Below, piece after piece: positions 18,085 through 27,722 of a stretch of DNA of 64,000 nt (within the stretch, counting starts at the first letter, position 1; the number at the start of each line of letters is the position of its first letter). The stretch comes from Fermentibacter sp963718745 [NCBI: Candidatus Fermentibacterota bacterium] (GTDB taxonomy: Bacteria; Fermentibacterota; Fermentibacteria; Fermentibacterales): NCBI GenBank assembly GCA_963718745.1, contig OY970370.1, forward strand, positions 806,001 to 870,000, given 5' to 3'. Under the pieces are notes generated by a model. The model saw nothing but the letters and a program-made list of their open reading frames with translations. It did not search any database and was not told the DNA's origin. Made by a program: the position numbers and the translations under genes.

Positions 18085-19109
18085 CTGGAGCCCGCAGCGG
18101 CCGACTGTCTCCTCGCGAGATGAAGCCTGTCGCCCATGTCGATGAGGTCACCCGTCACGTTGGAGGAGACCAGCGCGGCGCAGGTGGTGCTGCCGGTCGA
18201 GAGGACGACGAGTTCGGATATCGGGATGTCGGCCGTGATGACGCGGTTCCCGCCTCTGTCCTCCGCGATGTCCCCGTAGTTGTAGACGACGAAGACGTCT
18301 CCGGGGACGAGGCCGGCGTCGGAACCCCTGTTCAGATAGACGACGTCATAGGCGTAGGTCCTCGAGACATCCCTGTCCTGGAGCCCTATCACCCAGGCGG
18401 TGAGTTCCTCGTTCGTCGGGTTCGTGTTGACCGCGATGCCGGTCGAGGGCTGGTACCAGATCACGAGGTCGCCTGCGTTGGTCGAGAGCGAGCTGTGCTC
18501 GATCAGTGCCAGAGAGGTGGTCTCCGAGGGGTCGATCACCCTTATGAGCCCGGCGACCCGGACGATGGTGCCGATCTCCGCGCCCGTCTCGGGGTCGAAT
18601 GCGGTCTCCCCGGGCTCGAGCACCTGGAACAGGCTGTTGGCCTCGACGCCGTCGGACGTACCCATGTCGATCTCGACGAGGTCTCCGGCATATGCGTCGT
18701 CATTGCTGTCGATGTCCTGATCCTCGACGTTGACGGCCAGGATCACCCCGGGGGAGGCTACGGGGCCTGCGGAGATGAATCCGGCGGATTCCAGCCTCAG
18801 CCTGCTTAGCATCGGTGCGCTGGCGGCGAGGGTTGGCGCCACGACCGGGATGGACGTGTAGACCGATCCGCGGGATGGAGCGGTTCCCATGATGTCCGGA
18901 AGGTTGATCTCCATCCCCGGGACGAGGTACTCGACTCCGACGATGGACGGATTGGCAGCCAGGATGTCGTCCCAGTAGTCAGGGCTGCCGTAGAAGCGGA
19001 TGGACAGGTCCCAGAGGGTATCTCCGTAACCGATGGCATAGGTCGCCGCCGCGGCTGATGCGACTCCGGCGAAAACCACCAGCAAGAGGCCGTACATGAC
19101 CGAACGCAT
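18081..19109 (-). CDS. LysM-domain exported protein
   Basis: A 342-residue envelope protein. The signal peptide (residues 1-20) is followed by one LysM peptidoglycan-binding domain (about 24-75: IGYGDTLWDLSIRFYG, then AANPSIVG and VPGMEINLP). The remaining region contains beta-rich segments with patterns such as LNRGSDAGLVPGDVFVVYNYG, like those of cell-wall associated LysM proteins and FlgT-type C-terminal domains. The ATG at 19109 has GGAGGT five to six bases upstream and gives a clean signal peptide; an in-frame upstream ATG at 19172 lacks these. It has its own promoter candidate (19183-19212) and starts the unit continuing into xerD. Confidence 0.85.
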   Translation of the reverse strand: MRSVMYGLLLVVFAGVASAAAATYAIGYGDTLWDLSIRFYGSPDYWDDILAANPSIVGVEYLVPGMEINLPDIMGTAPSRGSVYTSIPVVAPTLAASAPMLSRLRLESAGFISAGPVASPGVILAVNVEDQDIDSNDDAYAGDLVEIDMGTSDGVEANSLFQVLEPGETAFDPETGAEIGTIVRVAGLIRVIDPSETTSLALIEHSSLSTNAGDLVIWYQPSTGIAVNTNPTNEELTAWVIGLQDRDVSRTYAYDVVYLNRGSDAGLVPGDVFVVYNYGDIAEDRGGNRVITADIPISELVVLSTGSTTCAALVSSNVTGDLIDMGDRLHLARRQSAAAGSR

Positions 19110-19182
19110 CCGACACCTCCATATCCTTCGCCGGTGCAGGACTCGACCCGTCCCCTCCGGCATGAATATCATAACTTCATAA

Positions 19183-19212
19183 AATCTAAAGTTGGTCGAT
19201 GAATGAAGTCAA
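19183..19212 (-). promoter_or_regulatory. Promoter candidate for the LysM-protein operon
   Basis: On the minus strand TTGACT (19207-19212) and TAGATT (19183-19188) are separated by 18 bases in a locally AT-rich stretch, about 75 bases before the ATG at 19109. Confidence 0.5.
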
Positions 19213-19220
19213 TGAGTCCC

Positions 19221-19922
19221 TCATTTCGCGGGGAAGATCGCGAAGTGTCCGTCATCGCCGCTTCCCTCGACCGTTATCGACACGGTGAAGAAACCGGATG
19301 CTCCAGCCGAGGATGGGGCGTTGACCGCGAGCATCAGGTTCCCCTCGCCCTGCGACAGGCCTGACCAGCTCGCGCCTATCGTGAACGGAGCCCCGTCCTC
19401 CCCGATGCGCCCCACCAGGCTGCCGTCGGGCGATCCCGGCGAGAGCGAGAGCGTCGTGGCAGTGCGTTCGAGTCCCTCCGGATCTACGGTACCCGTTCCC
19501 ACGACCGAATTGCCCGCGGACAGAAGGACGACCCTGGATCCCGGCTCCAGCCGGAGATGGGTGTCCGTCCAGCCGGCGGAGGCGTGCACGTCCAGAAGCA
19601 GGGACTCGACCGTCACAGGCCCCCAGGTCACGGCGGCGACATCCCGGATTCCCGCCGAGGCGTCCACTCCGGCGCCGGACACTTCCAGCACCCCGCCCTC
19701 CATCGTGACTTCCCCGCGATAAAGGGCTCCACCCCTGAGGAGCACGGAGGCGGGTCCTCCGGGAACCGGCACGGAGAACCCGTCGAAACGGGCTTCGCCT
19801 CCGGCGATCGCCTCCAGCCGCCCGGATACCACCCGTCCGCTGCCATCGACCAGCCTGTCCGGAGGCTTCCCGCAACCGCAGGCGAGAAGGGCCGCAAGGG
19901 CGACAAGGAAGATCTTTCTCAT
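19221..19922 (-). CDS. Lipoprotein of unknown function
   Basis: A 233-residue lipoprotein: signal peptide MRKIFLVALAALLACGCGK with Cys at the cleavage site (LLAC or ACGC). The mature part is beta-rich and Gly/Ser-rich; repeats of the type DGSGRVVSGRLEAIAGGEARFDG look like a small beta-barrel or beta-sandwich fold. No catalytic motif is seen. Its ATG shares one base with the lon stop (TGATG), so it is the last gene of the PEGA-hsp20-lon operon; envelope stress would be a natural theme but that is inference. Confidence 0.75.
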   Translation of the reverse strand: MRKIFLVALAALLACGCGKPPDRLVDGSGRVVSGRLEAIAGGEARFDGFSVPVPGGPASVLLRGGALYRGEVTMEGGVLEVSGAGVDASAGIRDVAAVTWGPVTVESLLLDVHASAGWTDTHLRLEPGSRVVLLSAGNSVVGTGTVDPEGLERTATTLSLSPGSPDGSLVGRIGEDGAPFTIGASWSGLSQGEGNLMLAVNAPSSAGASGFFTVSITVEGSGDDGHFAIFPAK

Positions 19923-22255
19923 CAAACACCGTCCTCGACGAGGAATATGCCTACGGCATCCTCGATCCTGTCGATGGCCACGAACTCCATCTCGTGCCTC
20001 AGGGCGGGCTCGATCTCCTCGAGGTCCCTGGTGTTGTCTCGCGGATGGAGCACCCTCCTGATCCCGGCCGAATGGGCGCCCAGGACCTTCTCCTTCAGAC
20101 CGCCTATCATCATCACCCTCCCGTGGAGGGTAAGCTCGCCGGTCACAGCGGAGTCCGACCTGAGCGGCCGGCCCGTGACGGCCGAGAGTATGGAGAGAGC
20201 CATCGCGACTCCGGCCGACGGACCGTCCTTGGGCGTGGCTCCCGCCGGGACGTGGACGTGGATGTCGATCTTCTGGAAATCTCCCTCGTAACCGTACTGC
20301 GAGGCATGAGCCCGGACCCATGTCAGGGCTGCCTGCGCGGACTCCTTCATAACGTCGCCCAGCTGTCCTGTCAGGGAAAGCTTGCCCGTTCCCGGCATCG
20401 TAGTGCTCTCGACGAACAGGATCTCGCCGCCTGCGGCCGTCCAGGCCAGGCCGGTGGCGACACCCACCCTCGGAGAACGGCCTGCTGTCTCGGAGAAGAA
20501 GCGGATCGGACCCAGGAAATCGGGCACGGTGCCTCCGGTGATGCCTGCCGCGACATTCTCGCCCGAAGCCACCCGGACCGCTATCCGCCGGCAGATCTTG
20601 CCGATCTGCCTCTCCAGCTCCCTCACCCCAGCCTCGCGGGTGTACCCTTCGATGACGGACAGAATCCCGCTCCTGTGGAAACGTGCGTTCCTTCCTGTCA
20701 ATCCGTTGTTCTTCACCTGCTTGGGCACCAGGTACCGCTTCGCTATCTCCAGCTTCTCCGCACCCGTGTAGCCGGAGAGCCTGAGGACCTCCATCCTGTC
20801 GAGCAGAGGAGAAGGGATCGTGTCCAGCTGGTTTGCGGTGGTGATGAACTCCACCTTGCGCAGGTCGAATGCGACATTGAGGTAGTTGTCCCTGAAGCTG
20901 AAGTTCTGCTCGGGATCGAGGACTTCCAGGAGCGCCGAGGTCGGATCCCCCCTGAAGTCGCGGCCGATCTTGTCCACCTCGTCCAGCATGAAGACCGGGT
21001 TGTTGGTCCCGGCCTCCCTGAGCCCCTGGATTATCCTGCCGGGCATCGCTCCCACGTAGGTTCGCCTGTGACCCCTGATCTCCGCCTCGTCGTGGACGCC
21101 TCCCAGGGATACCCTCACGAATCGCCTCCCCATGGCGCGTGCGATGCTCCTGCCCATGGAGGTCTTCCCGACACCGGGAGGCCCGACGAAGCACAGGATC
21201 GGGCTCGATGCGGACGGATTGAGCTTCTTGACGGCCAGGAACTCGAGTATCCTCTCCTTGACGTCCTTGAGGTCGTAATGGTCCTCGTCGAGGATGGTGC
21301 GGGCGGCCGCTACGTCGAGCGAGTCCTGCGAGCCGCGCAGCCAGGGGAGAGTGATGATCCATTCGATGTATGTCCTGGAAACGGCGACTTCCGGCGTTCC
21401 GGGAGGCATCCGGGCAAGGCGGTCCAGCTCCTCGTCGGCGGCCTTCTTCACTTCCTCCGGGAGCTCCGCCGAGGCGAGCCTCTCGCGCAGCTCGGCCGCC
21501 TCCGGGTTGTCTCCCTCGCCCGAACCGAGCTCCTTCTGGATGGCCTTCATCTGTTCCTTGAGCCAGTACTCCTTCTGATCCTTCTCCATCTCGGAGCGGA
21601 CCTGGCTCTGTATCCTGTTCCTGAGCTTGAGGATCTTCACTTCCTTCGCCATCAGGTCGGAAAGGAGTCTGAGCCTCTTCAGGATGCTGTTCTCTTCGAG
21701 GATCTTCTGCTTGTCCTGTACTCCGGTCTCGATTCCTCCGGCGGCTACGAAACCCAGCCTCTCCGGATCCCGCAGCAGGCCGACAAGCTGGACTTCGTCC
21801 GGGACCCCGGGGGACAGCTCGACTATCTGCTTGAGCTGCATCTCGATGTTCTTGCGCCAGGCCTCGATCTCCTCGTCGTGCTGGGGCCATTCCGTCTCGA
21901 GCTTCTCGACCCTGGCCACGAGGTACGGGGTGGTCTGGACGTACTCGACGATCCTGAACCTGACGAGACCCTTGAGGCTGAGCCTGATGACGTCGCCCGG
22001 GAACCTGTAGAGCTTGACCACCCCCGCTGCGGTCCCGACCGAGAAGAGATCCTCCGGGTCGACCGGCATCGAATCGGGGTTGTTCACGGCCACCAGGCCG
22101 ACGATCTTGTTCCCGACCACGGCTTCGTCCACAAGCCCGATCTGGGCGGTGTCGCTCACCGTCAGCGGGATGAGCGCATATGGGAAGGCAACCCCGTCCT
22201 GCAGCGGCAGGATCGGGATGGTCTCCGGGAGCAGGAATTCGTTCTCGTCAGTCAT
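19922..22255 (-). CDS. lon: ATP-dependent protease Lon
   Basis: Cytoplasmic AAA+ serine protease that removes misfolded and regulatory proteins. It has 777 residues with the LonA architecture: N-terminal substrate-binding domain (LPLQDGVAFPYALIPL), coiled-coil helices, AAA+ module with Walker A GPPGVGKTSMGRSIA and Walker B FMLDEVDKI, and a C-terminal protease domain with the catalytic Ser in KDGPSAGVAMALS and the Lys in GLKEKVLGA. I chose the ATG at 22255 (GGGGAG upstream) over a TTG six codons earlier. The start overlaps the hsp20 stop, linking a holdase chaperone with the protease. Confidence 0.97.
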   Translation of the reverse strand: MTDENEFLLPETIPILPLQDGVAFPYALIPLTVSDTAQIGLVDEAVVGNKIVGLVAVNNPDSMPVDPEDLFSVGTAAGVVKLYRFPGDVIRLSLKGLVRFRIVEYVQTTPYLVARVEKLETEWPQHDEEIEAWRKNIEMQLKQIVELSPGVPDEVQLVGLLRDPERLGFVAAGGIETGVQDKQKILEENSILKRLRLLSDLMAKEVKILKLRNRIQSQVRSEMEKDQKEYWLKEQMKAIQKELGSGEGDNPEAAELRERLASAELPEEVKKAADEELDRLARMPPGTPEVAVSRTYIEWIITLPWLRGSQDSLDVAAARTILDEDHYDLKDVKERILEFLAVKKLNPSASSPILCFVGPPGVGKTSMGRSIARAMGRRFVRVSLGGVHDEAEIRGHRRTYVGAMPGRIIQGLREAGTNNPVFMLDEVDKIGRDFRGDPTSALLEVLDPEQNFSFRDNYLNVAFDLRKVEFITTANQLDTIPSPLLDRMEVLRLSGYTGAEKLEIAKRYLVPKQVKNNGLTGRNARFHRSGILSVIEGYTREAGVRELERQIGKICRRIAVRVASGENVAAGITGGTVPDFLGPIRFFSETAGRSPRVGVATGLAWTAAGGEILFVESTTMPGTGKLSLTGQLGDVMKESAQAALTWVRAHASQYGYEGDFQKIDIHVHVPAGATPKDGPSAGVAMALSILSAVTGRPLRSDSAVTGELTLHGRVMMIGGLKEKVLGAHSAGIRRVLHPRDNTRDLEEIEPALRHEMEFVAIDRIEDAVGIFLVEDGV

Positions 22256-22601
22256 CCGGAATCTCCCCGTCAACCCTTATGCCGACCGGATCCTCGGAGG
22301 ACCGGGGCATCTCGATGCAGAGAACGCCTTCCCTCATCGATGCAGTAATTCTCTCGAGGTCGATCCTGCACGGGAGGTGGATCTCCCGCTCGAAGCGCCC
22401 CGTCCTTATCTCCAGCCTCTCGGCGGACAGACCCGTCCGAGTGGGCTTCCTGACACCCTTCACGACTATCGAACGCCTGTGGGCGAAGACCTCCAGCTCC
22501 TCGAGGTTCATGCCCGGGAGCTCGACATACATAACGAGCATGTCGGCCGTCTCGTAGAGATCGACGGAGGGAGACCAGAATCCCGCGTAGCTCTGGATCA
22601 A
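22248..22601 (-). CDS. Hsp20/alpha-crystallin small heat-shock protein
   Basis: ATP-independent holdase chaperone. The alpha-crystallin domain is clear: SPSVDLYETADMLVMYVELPGM at the start (with the typical ETADxLxxxVELPG), then a second half ending FEREIHLPCRIDLERITASMREGVLCIEMPR. The start is uncertain. I place it at the TTG at 22601, just after the upstream gene's TAG, giving 117 residues, which is short but covers the domain. A longer frame would overlap the upstream gene by 95 bases. The stop overlaps lon, supporting a protein-quality unit. Confidence 0.82.
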   Translation of the reverse strand: MIQSYAGFWSPSVDLYETADMLVMYVELPGMNLEELEVFAHRRSIVVKGVRKPTRTGLSAERLEIRTGRFEREIHLPCRIDLERITASMREGVLCIEMPRSSEDPVGIRVDGEIPDD

Positions 22602-22617
22602 GACTCCGGCCGCCGTC

Positions 22618-24843
22618 CTACTCGATGTCGAATCGGACTTGGACCGTAGTAGTGACCTCCACGGGCTGTCCGCCCTGAGTGGCGGGCTGGAATCGCCATT
22701 GCCTGACAGCATCTGCCGCTGCCTGACCGCATCCGAGCCCCAGAGGATCGTTGATGACCTGAACCTCGGTGACCGATCCGTCCGTTCCGACGCGGACGTC
22801 CAGGGTGATGTACCCGTGCAGGTCCCCGCGCTCCCTCGCCATGTCCGGGATCGAAGGAGCGGACTGTGAGATGGCGAAAGGCGGAAGGACCGGCTGCTCC
22901 TCGATCACATCGGGCTGCTGCTGCCTTTCGGGTGCGGTATAGCGGATCATCGTGTCCTCGCCCAGGGAGATGGTCACGGAGCTGCTCTGATCCTCGTAGT
23001 CAGGATTCGTCAGAGTCACAGAATAGGTACCGGGCTCCAGTTCGATGGGCGGGAGGGGGGTCTGCCCGTAGGACTGCCCGTCTATCGAAACCTCCGCCCA
23101 AGGCTCCGGTCCGATCAGGAGTCTCCCGGTGGTCACTATCTCCACGGGCGAGACCGTCTGGCTGAAACCGTCGGCACCCAGCGTGATGCTCCTCGACCAG
23201 TCCTCGCGCCCCTCCATCCGTATCATGACGGTGTGGGGACCTCTCTCGGCGATATGCGTCACTCGACGGCCGGTGCCGACCTGGACGCCGTCTACGAGGA
23301 AGGTGGCGTTGCCCTCGACATCCCCGGCCAGGGTCAGCGAGATCTGCGAGGTTTCCGCAGACAGGAGCGCAAGAGCCTGGTTGAAGTTCTCCGGAGTGTC
23401 CACCAGGACTGTCTCGGGCAGGGAATTGAAGCCCTCCAGACTGGCCTGGAAGACATGGAGGCCGGTCAATACATCTACTGTGGAAGAGTCGGACTCGAGT
23501 CCGTCGACTATGTACGTGACCTCTCCCGGTGCCGGCTGGGGCTCCCCGGCGGGCATGAGGATGCTGAACTGGACTCGCGTGCTGTTCGTGCCGAGCGTGT
23601 CGAGGCTTATGGTTTCGTCCAGGGCCGCACCCTGCTGCAGATCGAGCACCCTCGAGTAGACCTCGTATCCCTGCGCCCTTATCTCGAGGTTCTTCGAGCC
23701 GAAGTCGCTGCCGCTTTGGAGATAGGCTCCGGTGGAATCCCTGTACATGTCGACTCCGTCGATCGTCACGGACATGTCCTCGGGACCTTCGACCGCGAAT
23801 GAGACGGAATAGGGCTGGATGACGGGGATCTCGGGAGGCTGGGGCGGGCGCGGCTTGAATATCGCCAGGATGCCGAGCACCACGACTGCAAGCACTACGG
23901 CTCCCACGACGATCATCAGCACGGGGTTCCTGCGGCGTTTCCCCTCGGAGGGCGTCGGGCGCGGTTCGGCCGGAGCCGCGGCGGCGGGAGCGGTGGCGAC
24001 CACCGGGGTCTCCCGTGTCTCGGAGACCGGTCCGGCAGCCTTCTGGAGCTTGTCATGGAGATCCCTGATCGTGGCGTCCCGGGGGTATTTCCGGCTCGCG
24101 GCGCGAGCCTCCTCGAGGGCGGAGGCGTAATCGCTCCTGCCGATGAGTTCGCGGATGGAGGCAGCCGCGGCAGCCGCACCCCTGGGCGCGACCGGAACCT
24201 CGACGACCTTCGCGGGCTCGACAGCGGGAATCTCGATCAGGTCATCAGAGTCGAGTTCGAGCTCCTCGATCTCGGGGACGGGGACGGGAGCGACGGGCGG
24301 GGGCGTCACTCTCTCCAGCTCGGAGACGAGCCGGGCCAGCGCGGGAGCCTGGGCCCAGAAGTTGAAGATGTTCCAGGCCTGCTCCATGGCGCCTGCGGGA
24401 TCGCCGGACCTGAGCCTCGTCAGCCCCAGATCGGCGAGATTGTTCGCCTTGATGCTCCGCTTGACGATCTTGATCCTGCGGTTGATCTCCTCGTTGCCGG
24501 AATCCTGCCTGCGAGCCCTCTCGAGTTCCTGGAGAGCCCTGATCTCGTCTCCGGAGTCGACCGCCTCCTGGGAACGCCTGATACACTCGTCGACAAAGCC
24601 TGTGGAGTCGGTACCCGTGGATTCCTCGGGGGCATGCGCCCTTATGGATCGTGTTCTCTTGAAGACCTTCATCGCCGCGATCTCGCGCTCGATGCTCTGG
24701 ATCGCCTCCCTGACCTCGTCGTTGCCGGGATCGGCTTCGAGTGCCTTGCGCAGGGTCAGCAGGGCCTGGTCGCGATCTCCGGATTCCATCTGTCTCCTGG
24801 CGGTGCGGAGGAGATCATTCACACGATCTTCAGATGCACTCAT
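22618..24843 (-). CDS. TPR / membrane / PEGA / TonB-C-terminal envelope protein
   Basis: A 741-residue bitopic membrane protein. The N-terminal cytoplasmic part has TPR-like helices (MESGDRDQALLTLRKALEADPGN and others, about 1-200) and a Pro/Ala-rich linker. One transmembrane helix (about 315-335, VLMIVVGAVVLAVVVLGILAI) is followed by periplasmic PEGA-type repeats (such as WAVSIDGQSYGQTPL-like text near 610) and a final TonB C-terminal domain (about 660-741: YITLDVRVGTDGSVTEVQV, AVRQWRFQPA). TonB-C domains contact outer-membrane receptors or partners, but no ExbB/ExbD pair is nearby. The start ATG at 24843 has AGGGGG upstream and a good promoter at 24940-24967. Confidence 0.85.
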   Translation of the reverse strand: MSASEDRVNDLLRTARRQMESGDRDQALLTLRKALEADPGNDEVREAIQSIEREIAAMKVFKRTRSIRAHAPEESTGTDSTGFVDECIRRSQEAVDSGDEIRALQELERARRQDSGNEEINRRIKIVKRSIKANNLADLGLTRLRSGDPAGAMEQAWNIFNFWAQAPALARLVSELERVTPPPVAPVPVPEIEELELDSDDLIEIPAVEPAKVVEVPVAPRGAAAAAASIRELIGRSDYASALEEARAASRKYPRDATIRDLHDKLQKAAGPVSETRETPVVATAPAAAAPAEPRPTPSEGKRRRNPVLMIVVGAVVLAVVVLGILAIFKPRPPQPPEIPVIQPYSVSFAVEGPEDMSVTIDGVDMYRDSTGAYLQSGSDFGSKNLEIRAQGYEVYSRVLDLQQGAALDETISLDTLGTNSTRVQFSILMPAGEPQPAPGEVTYIVDGLESDSSTVDVLTGLHVFQASLEGFNSLPETVLVDTPENFNQALALLSAETSQISLTLAGDVEGNATFLVDGVQVGTGRRVTHIAERGPHTVMIRMEGREDWSRSITLGADGFSQTVSPVEIVTTGRLLIGPEPWAEVSIDGQSYGQTPLPPIELEPGTYSVTLTNPDYEDQSSSVTISLGEDTMIRYTAPERQQQPDVIEEQPVLPPFAISQSAPSIPDMARERGDLHGYITLDVRVGTDGSVTEVQVINDPLGLGCGQAAADAVRQWRFQPATQGGQPVEVTTTVQVRFDIE

Positions 24844-24939
24844 CAATCCCCCTTGCAAGGGTGCCGAGGAGCAATCCCCGTTACATGCTGCCGCCGGTTC
24901 CCCGTCCGCGACGGCCGGGAGATCCCATTTCCCCAAAGC

Positions 24940-24967
24940 AATATAAAAAGCAGCCTGCCGCTGACAA
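24940..24967 (-). promoter_or_regulatory. Promoter of the PEGA-hsp20-lon-lipoprotein operon
   Basis: On the minus strand TTGTCA (24962-24967) and TATATT (24940-24945) are separated by 16 bases, each one mismatch from consensus. The site lies between the recG stop and the ATG at 24843, giving a leader of roughly 90 bases. Confidence 0.6.
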
Positions 24968-25021
24968 CTACGGACGCGGGGAGGTCGTCGCGGGAACAGA
25001 GAACCTCATCGGGAGAGCGTT

Positions 25022-27067
25022 TCAGACGGCAGGCGCACTGCGCGCCCCGAAGCGCCACTCCATCTCTCCCAGCGCCTGTGCGCCCGGCGGGTTTCTTCTT
25101 GCGAGCTCCGCGGCCTCGGGGATCAGGTCGCCGTCGAGGACGAGATCGGCAACCCTGAATTCCGGAAGGCCGTGCTGCCTGGTTCCGAGCACATCACCGG
25201 GTCCCCTCAGCTCGAGATCCCTCCTGGCGAGTTCGAAACCGTCCTCCGTGGCTGCCAGGACCTCGAGTCGCTCCATCGCCTTTCCCCCCGTGTCGCGGCC
25301 GGCGATCAGGTAGCACCAGGAGTCCCTCCCGCTCCTGCCCACCCTGCCCCGGAGCTGGTGCAGCTGGCTCAGGCCGAAGCGCCCGGCTCCCGACACGATC
25401 ATCACGGTGGCCTCGGGGACGTCGAGGCCCACCTCCACGACTGTCGTGCTCACGAGAACCGAGATCCTGCCGGCGGCGAAGTCGTACGCCCTGGAGTTCT
25501 TCTCTGCGGGGCTCATGGATCCGTGCAGGAGCCCCACACCGAACCTGCCGGCGGGTCCTGCGGCCAGGCGCTCGCAGGAGGTGGCGGCGTCGAGCAGATC
25601 CTGGCTCTCGGACGCCTCCTTGAGAGGATAGACTATATATGCGCGCTCGCCGAGCCCCAGGCGCTCGAGAAGCTTGTCGAAGGCCTCCCTCCGCCCTTCC
25701 TCGCCCAGGATCCGCGTGAAGACTCGCCCCCGTCCGGGCGGCATCTCGTCGAGCACGGAAACGTCGAGATCCCCGTAGAAGGCCATCGCCAGGGTCCTCG
25801 GGATGGGTGTCGCCGACATCACGAGAAGATGGGGGAGCCTCTCGCGGTTCGAGAGGAGGGCCTCCCTCTGGTCGACGCCGAACTTGTGCTGCTCGTCGAC
25901 GACGAGGAGTGCGAGGCGCGGGATGGAGACGGGAGGTTCCAGGATCGCATGCGTACCGACGAGGAGCATCGGCGCCCCGGATGCGGCTTCGGCCAGGATC
26001 GAAGCACGGGCCTGCGGGGACACCCCCCCTGTGAACAGCGCGATTCTGACTCCGGAAGGTCCCAGCAGCGAGGACAGGCTCCTGTAATGTTGCGAAGCCA
26101 GGACTTCCGTCGGTGCGAGGATCACGGACTGCAAGCCGCACATGGCTCCCGCCCAGCAGGCGAAGGCGGCGACCGCGGTCTTCCCCGATCCCACGTCCCC
26201 CTGAAGCAGCCTCCTCATCGCGGAGCATCCGCAGAGATCCGACCGGATCTCTGCGAAGACCCTCCTCTGGGCGCCGGTCGGGACGAACGGCAGCCGGGCT
26301 TCGAAATCCTTTTCCGAGAAGCGGTCCGGTTCCAACCGGTACCCTGGTCGGACGCCGGCGGCCTCGCGTATCGACCTGAGATACCCCTGGTGCAGGTAGA
26401 GCTCCTCCAGCGCCAGGAGCCTCCTTGCCGATCCGGCGGTTTCAGGGCTGGACGGGGAGTGGATCTCGACGAGGACTTCCAGGCGGGATCCGAATCCGGC
26501 GGCAGCCCTCGCTCCGGGCGGGAGAACGTCCGGGAGGTCGTCTCCGAGACAGTCGAGAGCCTTCTTCACCAGGCCTCTCATGACGCCCTGGGTCAGTCCG
26601 GCCGTGAGCGGGTAGACAGGTGGCATCCGGCCTGAATCCATTGCGCTGCACTGCTCGTCGTCGAGGAAGGTGATCTCGGGATGCGCCATGGTCGGCCCTC
26701 TGAAGAAGCCCGCCCGTCCTGACGCGATAAGGCGGACTCCGGGCGAGAGGCGCTGCCTGAGGAAGCCCGCGTTGAAGAAGACCATGTCGAGGATCCCCGT
26801 GCCATCGGACAGGAAGACGTGCAGGAGGACCCTGCCCCCCTTGATCCTGCGCTCGGTGGAGTGCATGACGACGCCGGAGACGGAGGCCTCGACCCCGGGT
26901 TCGAGAGAGCCGACGGCCCTGATGAAGCGCCTGTCGAGATAGGATCTGGGGATATGGAGGAGGAGTCCGCCAAGTGTGCGGATACCGAGCCTTGCCAGGG
27001 TGCGGGCTCTCGCGGGCCCGACCCCGGGCAGGAAGCGGACATCGTCTCCGAGGGTTGGTCCGGTCAT
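25022..27067 (-). CDS. recG: ATP-dependent DNA helicase RecG
   Basis: Branch-migration helicase acting on stalled forks and Holliday junctions. The 681-residue length is normal. An N-terminal helix-hairpin-helix-like segment (DDVRFLPGVGPARARTLARLGI) precedes the wedge/OB domain. Helicase motifs follow: Walker A LLQGDVGSGKTAVA, DEQH box, MSATPIPRTLAM, TTVVEVGLDVPEA and QLRGRVGRSGRD (motif VI). The ATG at 27067 gives the usual N-terminus; an in-frame codon 28 residues earlier has no support. It is divergent from the TPR gene at 27180. Confidence 0.97.
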   Translation of the reverse strand: MTGPTLGDDVRFLPGVGPARARTLARLGIRTLGGLLLHIPRSYLDRRFIRAVGSLEPGVEASVSGVVMHSTERRIKGGRVLLHVFLSDGTGILDMVFFNAGFLRQRLSPGVRLIASGRAGFFRGPTMAHPEITFLDDEQCSAMDSGRMPPVYPLTAGLTQGVMRGLVKKALDCLGDDLPDVLPPGARAAAGFGSRLEVLVEIHSPSSPETAGSARRLLALEELYLHQGYLRSIREAAGVRPGYRLEPDRFSEKDFEARLPFVPTGAQRRVFAEIRSDLCGCSAMRRLLQGDVGSGKTAVAAFACWAGAMCGLQSVILAPTEVLASQHYRSLSSLLGPSGVRIALFTGGVSPQARASILAEAASGAPMLLVGTHAILEPPVSIPRLALLVVDEQHKFGVDQREALLSNRERLPHLLVMSATPIPRTLAMAFYGDLDVSVLDEMPPGRGRVFTRILGEEGRREAFDKLLERLGLGERAYIVYPLKEASESQDLLDAATSCERLAAGPAGRFGVGLLHGSMSPAEKNSRAYDFAAGRISVLVSTTVVEVGLDVPEATVMIVSGAGRFGLSQLHQLRGRVGRSGRDSWCYLIAGRDTGGKAMERLEVLAATEDGFELARRDLELRGPGDVLGTRQHGLPEFRVADLVLDGDLIPEAAELARRNPPGAQALGEMEWRFGARSAPAV

Positions 27068-27114
27068 GCCCCGATAGTATTCCCGCAGGCGGCCGGGTGC
27101 AACCCCGGGAGGTC

Positions 27115-27143
27115 TTGACGGTTCGGGTCCGGGCTCATATTGA
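27115..27143 (+). promoter_or_regulatory. Promoter candidate for the TPR gene
   Basis: TTGACG (27115-27120), 17-base spacer, TATTGA (27138-27143), about 37 bases before the ATG at 27180. The same TTGAC-N17-TATT pattern occurs at 27723-27751. Confidence 0.55.
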
Positions 27144-27179
27144 CGGGCCAACGATCAGACATGGAGGTCTCTTTCGGAT

Positions 27180-27695
27180 ATGGAGCAGGTTTCCCTCAAG
27201 GAGCTTCAACTGGCGGTCGCAAACGACCCCGCTGATATCGAATCACGCCTCCTGCTTGCCAGACGCTACATGGACGACCATTCGCCCAAGAGGGCCATCA
27301 ACCTCCTGGAACAGGTCACGGGGCTCGATCCCAACCATGCCGAGGCCTGGCTGCGCCTGGGCCTCTGCTGGGGCATGGCCCTCCTCGAGAACCTCCCGCC
27401 GGTGGAGCTCTGGGGCGAGGAGAAGGACGAGGAACTGATGGTCGAGAACTCGCTTCTCGCGCTCGAGAAGGCGATCGAGTACGACCCCGAGATCACGGGG
27501 GCGTACAACGCCATGGCGAGGATCTTCGTGATCAGGGGTCAGGACGAGGAGGCCGTGGAGCTCTACACCCAGTCCCTCCAGCTCGATCCTTCACAGCTCG
27601 ATGTGGTGGACGAGCTGAAGGAGATCACGGGCACGCCCGCATGGGAGCTCCTGGACAAGGAGACCGACATGGGCGACGGGGAGGATTCCTTCTAG
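27180..27695 (+). CDS. TPR-repeat protein
   Basis: A 171-residue soluble protein made almost entirely of tetratricopeptide repeats: LLLARRYMDDHSPKRAINLL, a repeat ending GLDPNHAEAWLRLGLCWG, one ending AIEYDPEITGAYNAMARIF, and a last one ending SLQLDPSQLDVVDELKEI. No signal peptide or membrane helix is seen, so it is a cytoplasmic protein-protein interaction scaffold of unknown partner. ATG start. It is the first gene of a short plus-strand island and is divergent from recG. Confidence 0.85.
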   Translation: MEQVSLKELQLAVANDPADIESRLLLARRYMDDHSPKRAINLLEQVTGLDPNHAEAWLRLGLCWGMALLENLPPVELWGEEKDEELMVENSLLALEKAIEYDPEITGAYNAMARIFVIRGQDEEAVELYTQSLQLDPSQLDVVDELKEITGTPAWELLDKETDMGDGEDSF

Positions 27696-27722
27696 AGGAT
27701 CCGGCGGGACCTCCCGCCGAGC

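Noticed and set aside
19994-22348. A 784-codon plus-strand open frame opposite lon
   Set aside because: Antisense shadow of lon; biased composition, no RBS and no motif.
24950-24967. Possible terminator for recG (CAGC-GGCAG-GCTG followed by T-run)
   Set aside because: The stem is only four base pairs and overlaps the -35 box and spacer of a better-supported promoter.
27702-27719. GC-rich hairpin after the TPR gene
   Set aside because: A 7-bp stem with no T-run; noted with the promoter at 27723 but not annotated as a terminator.
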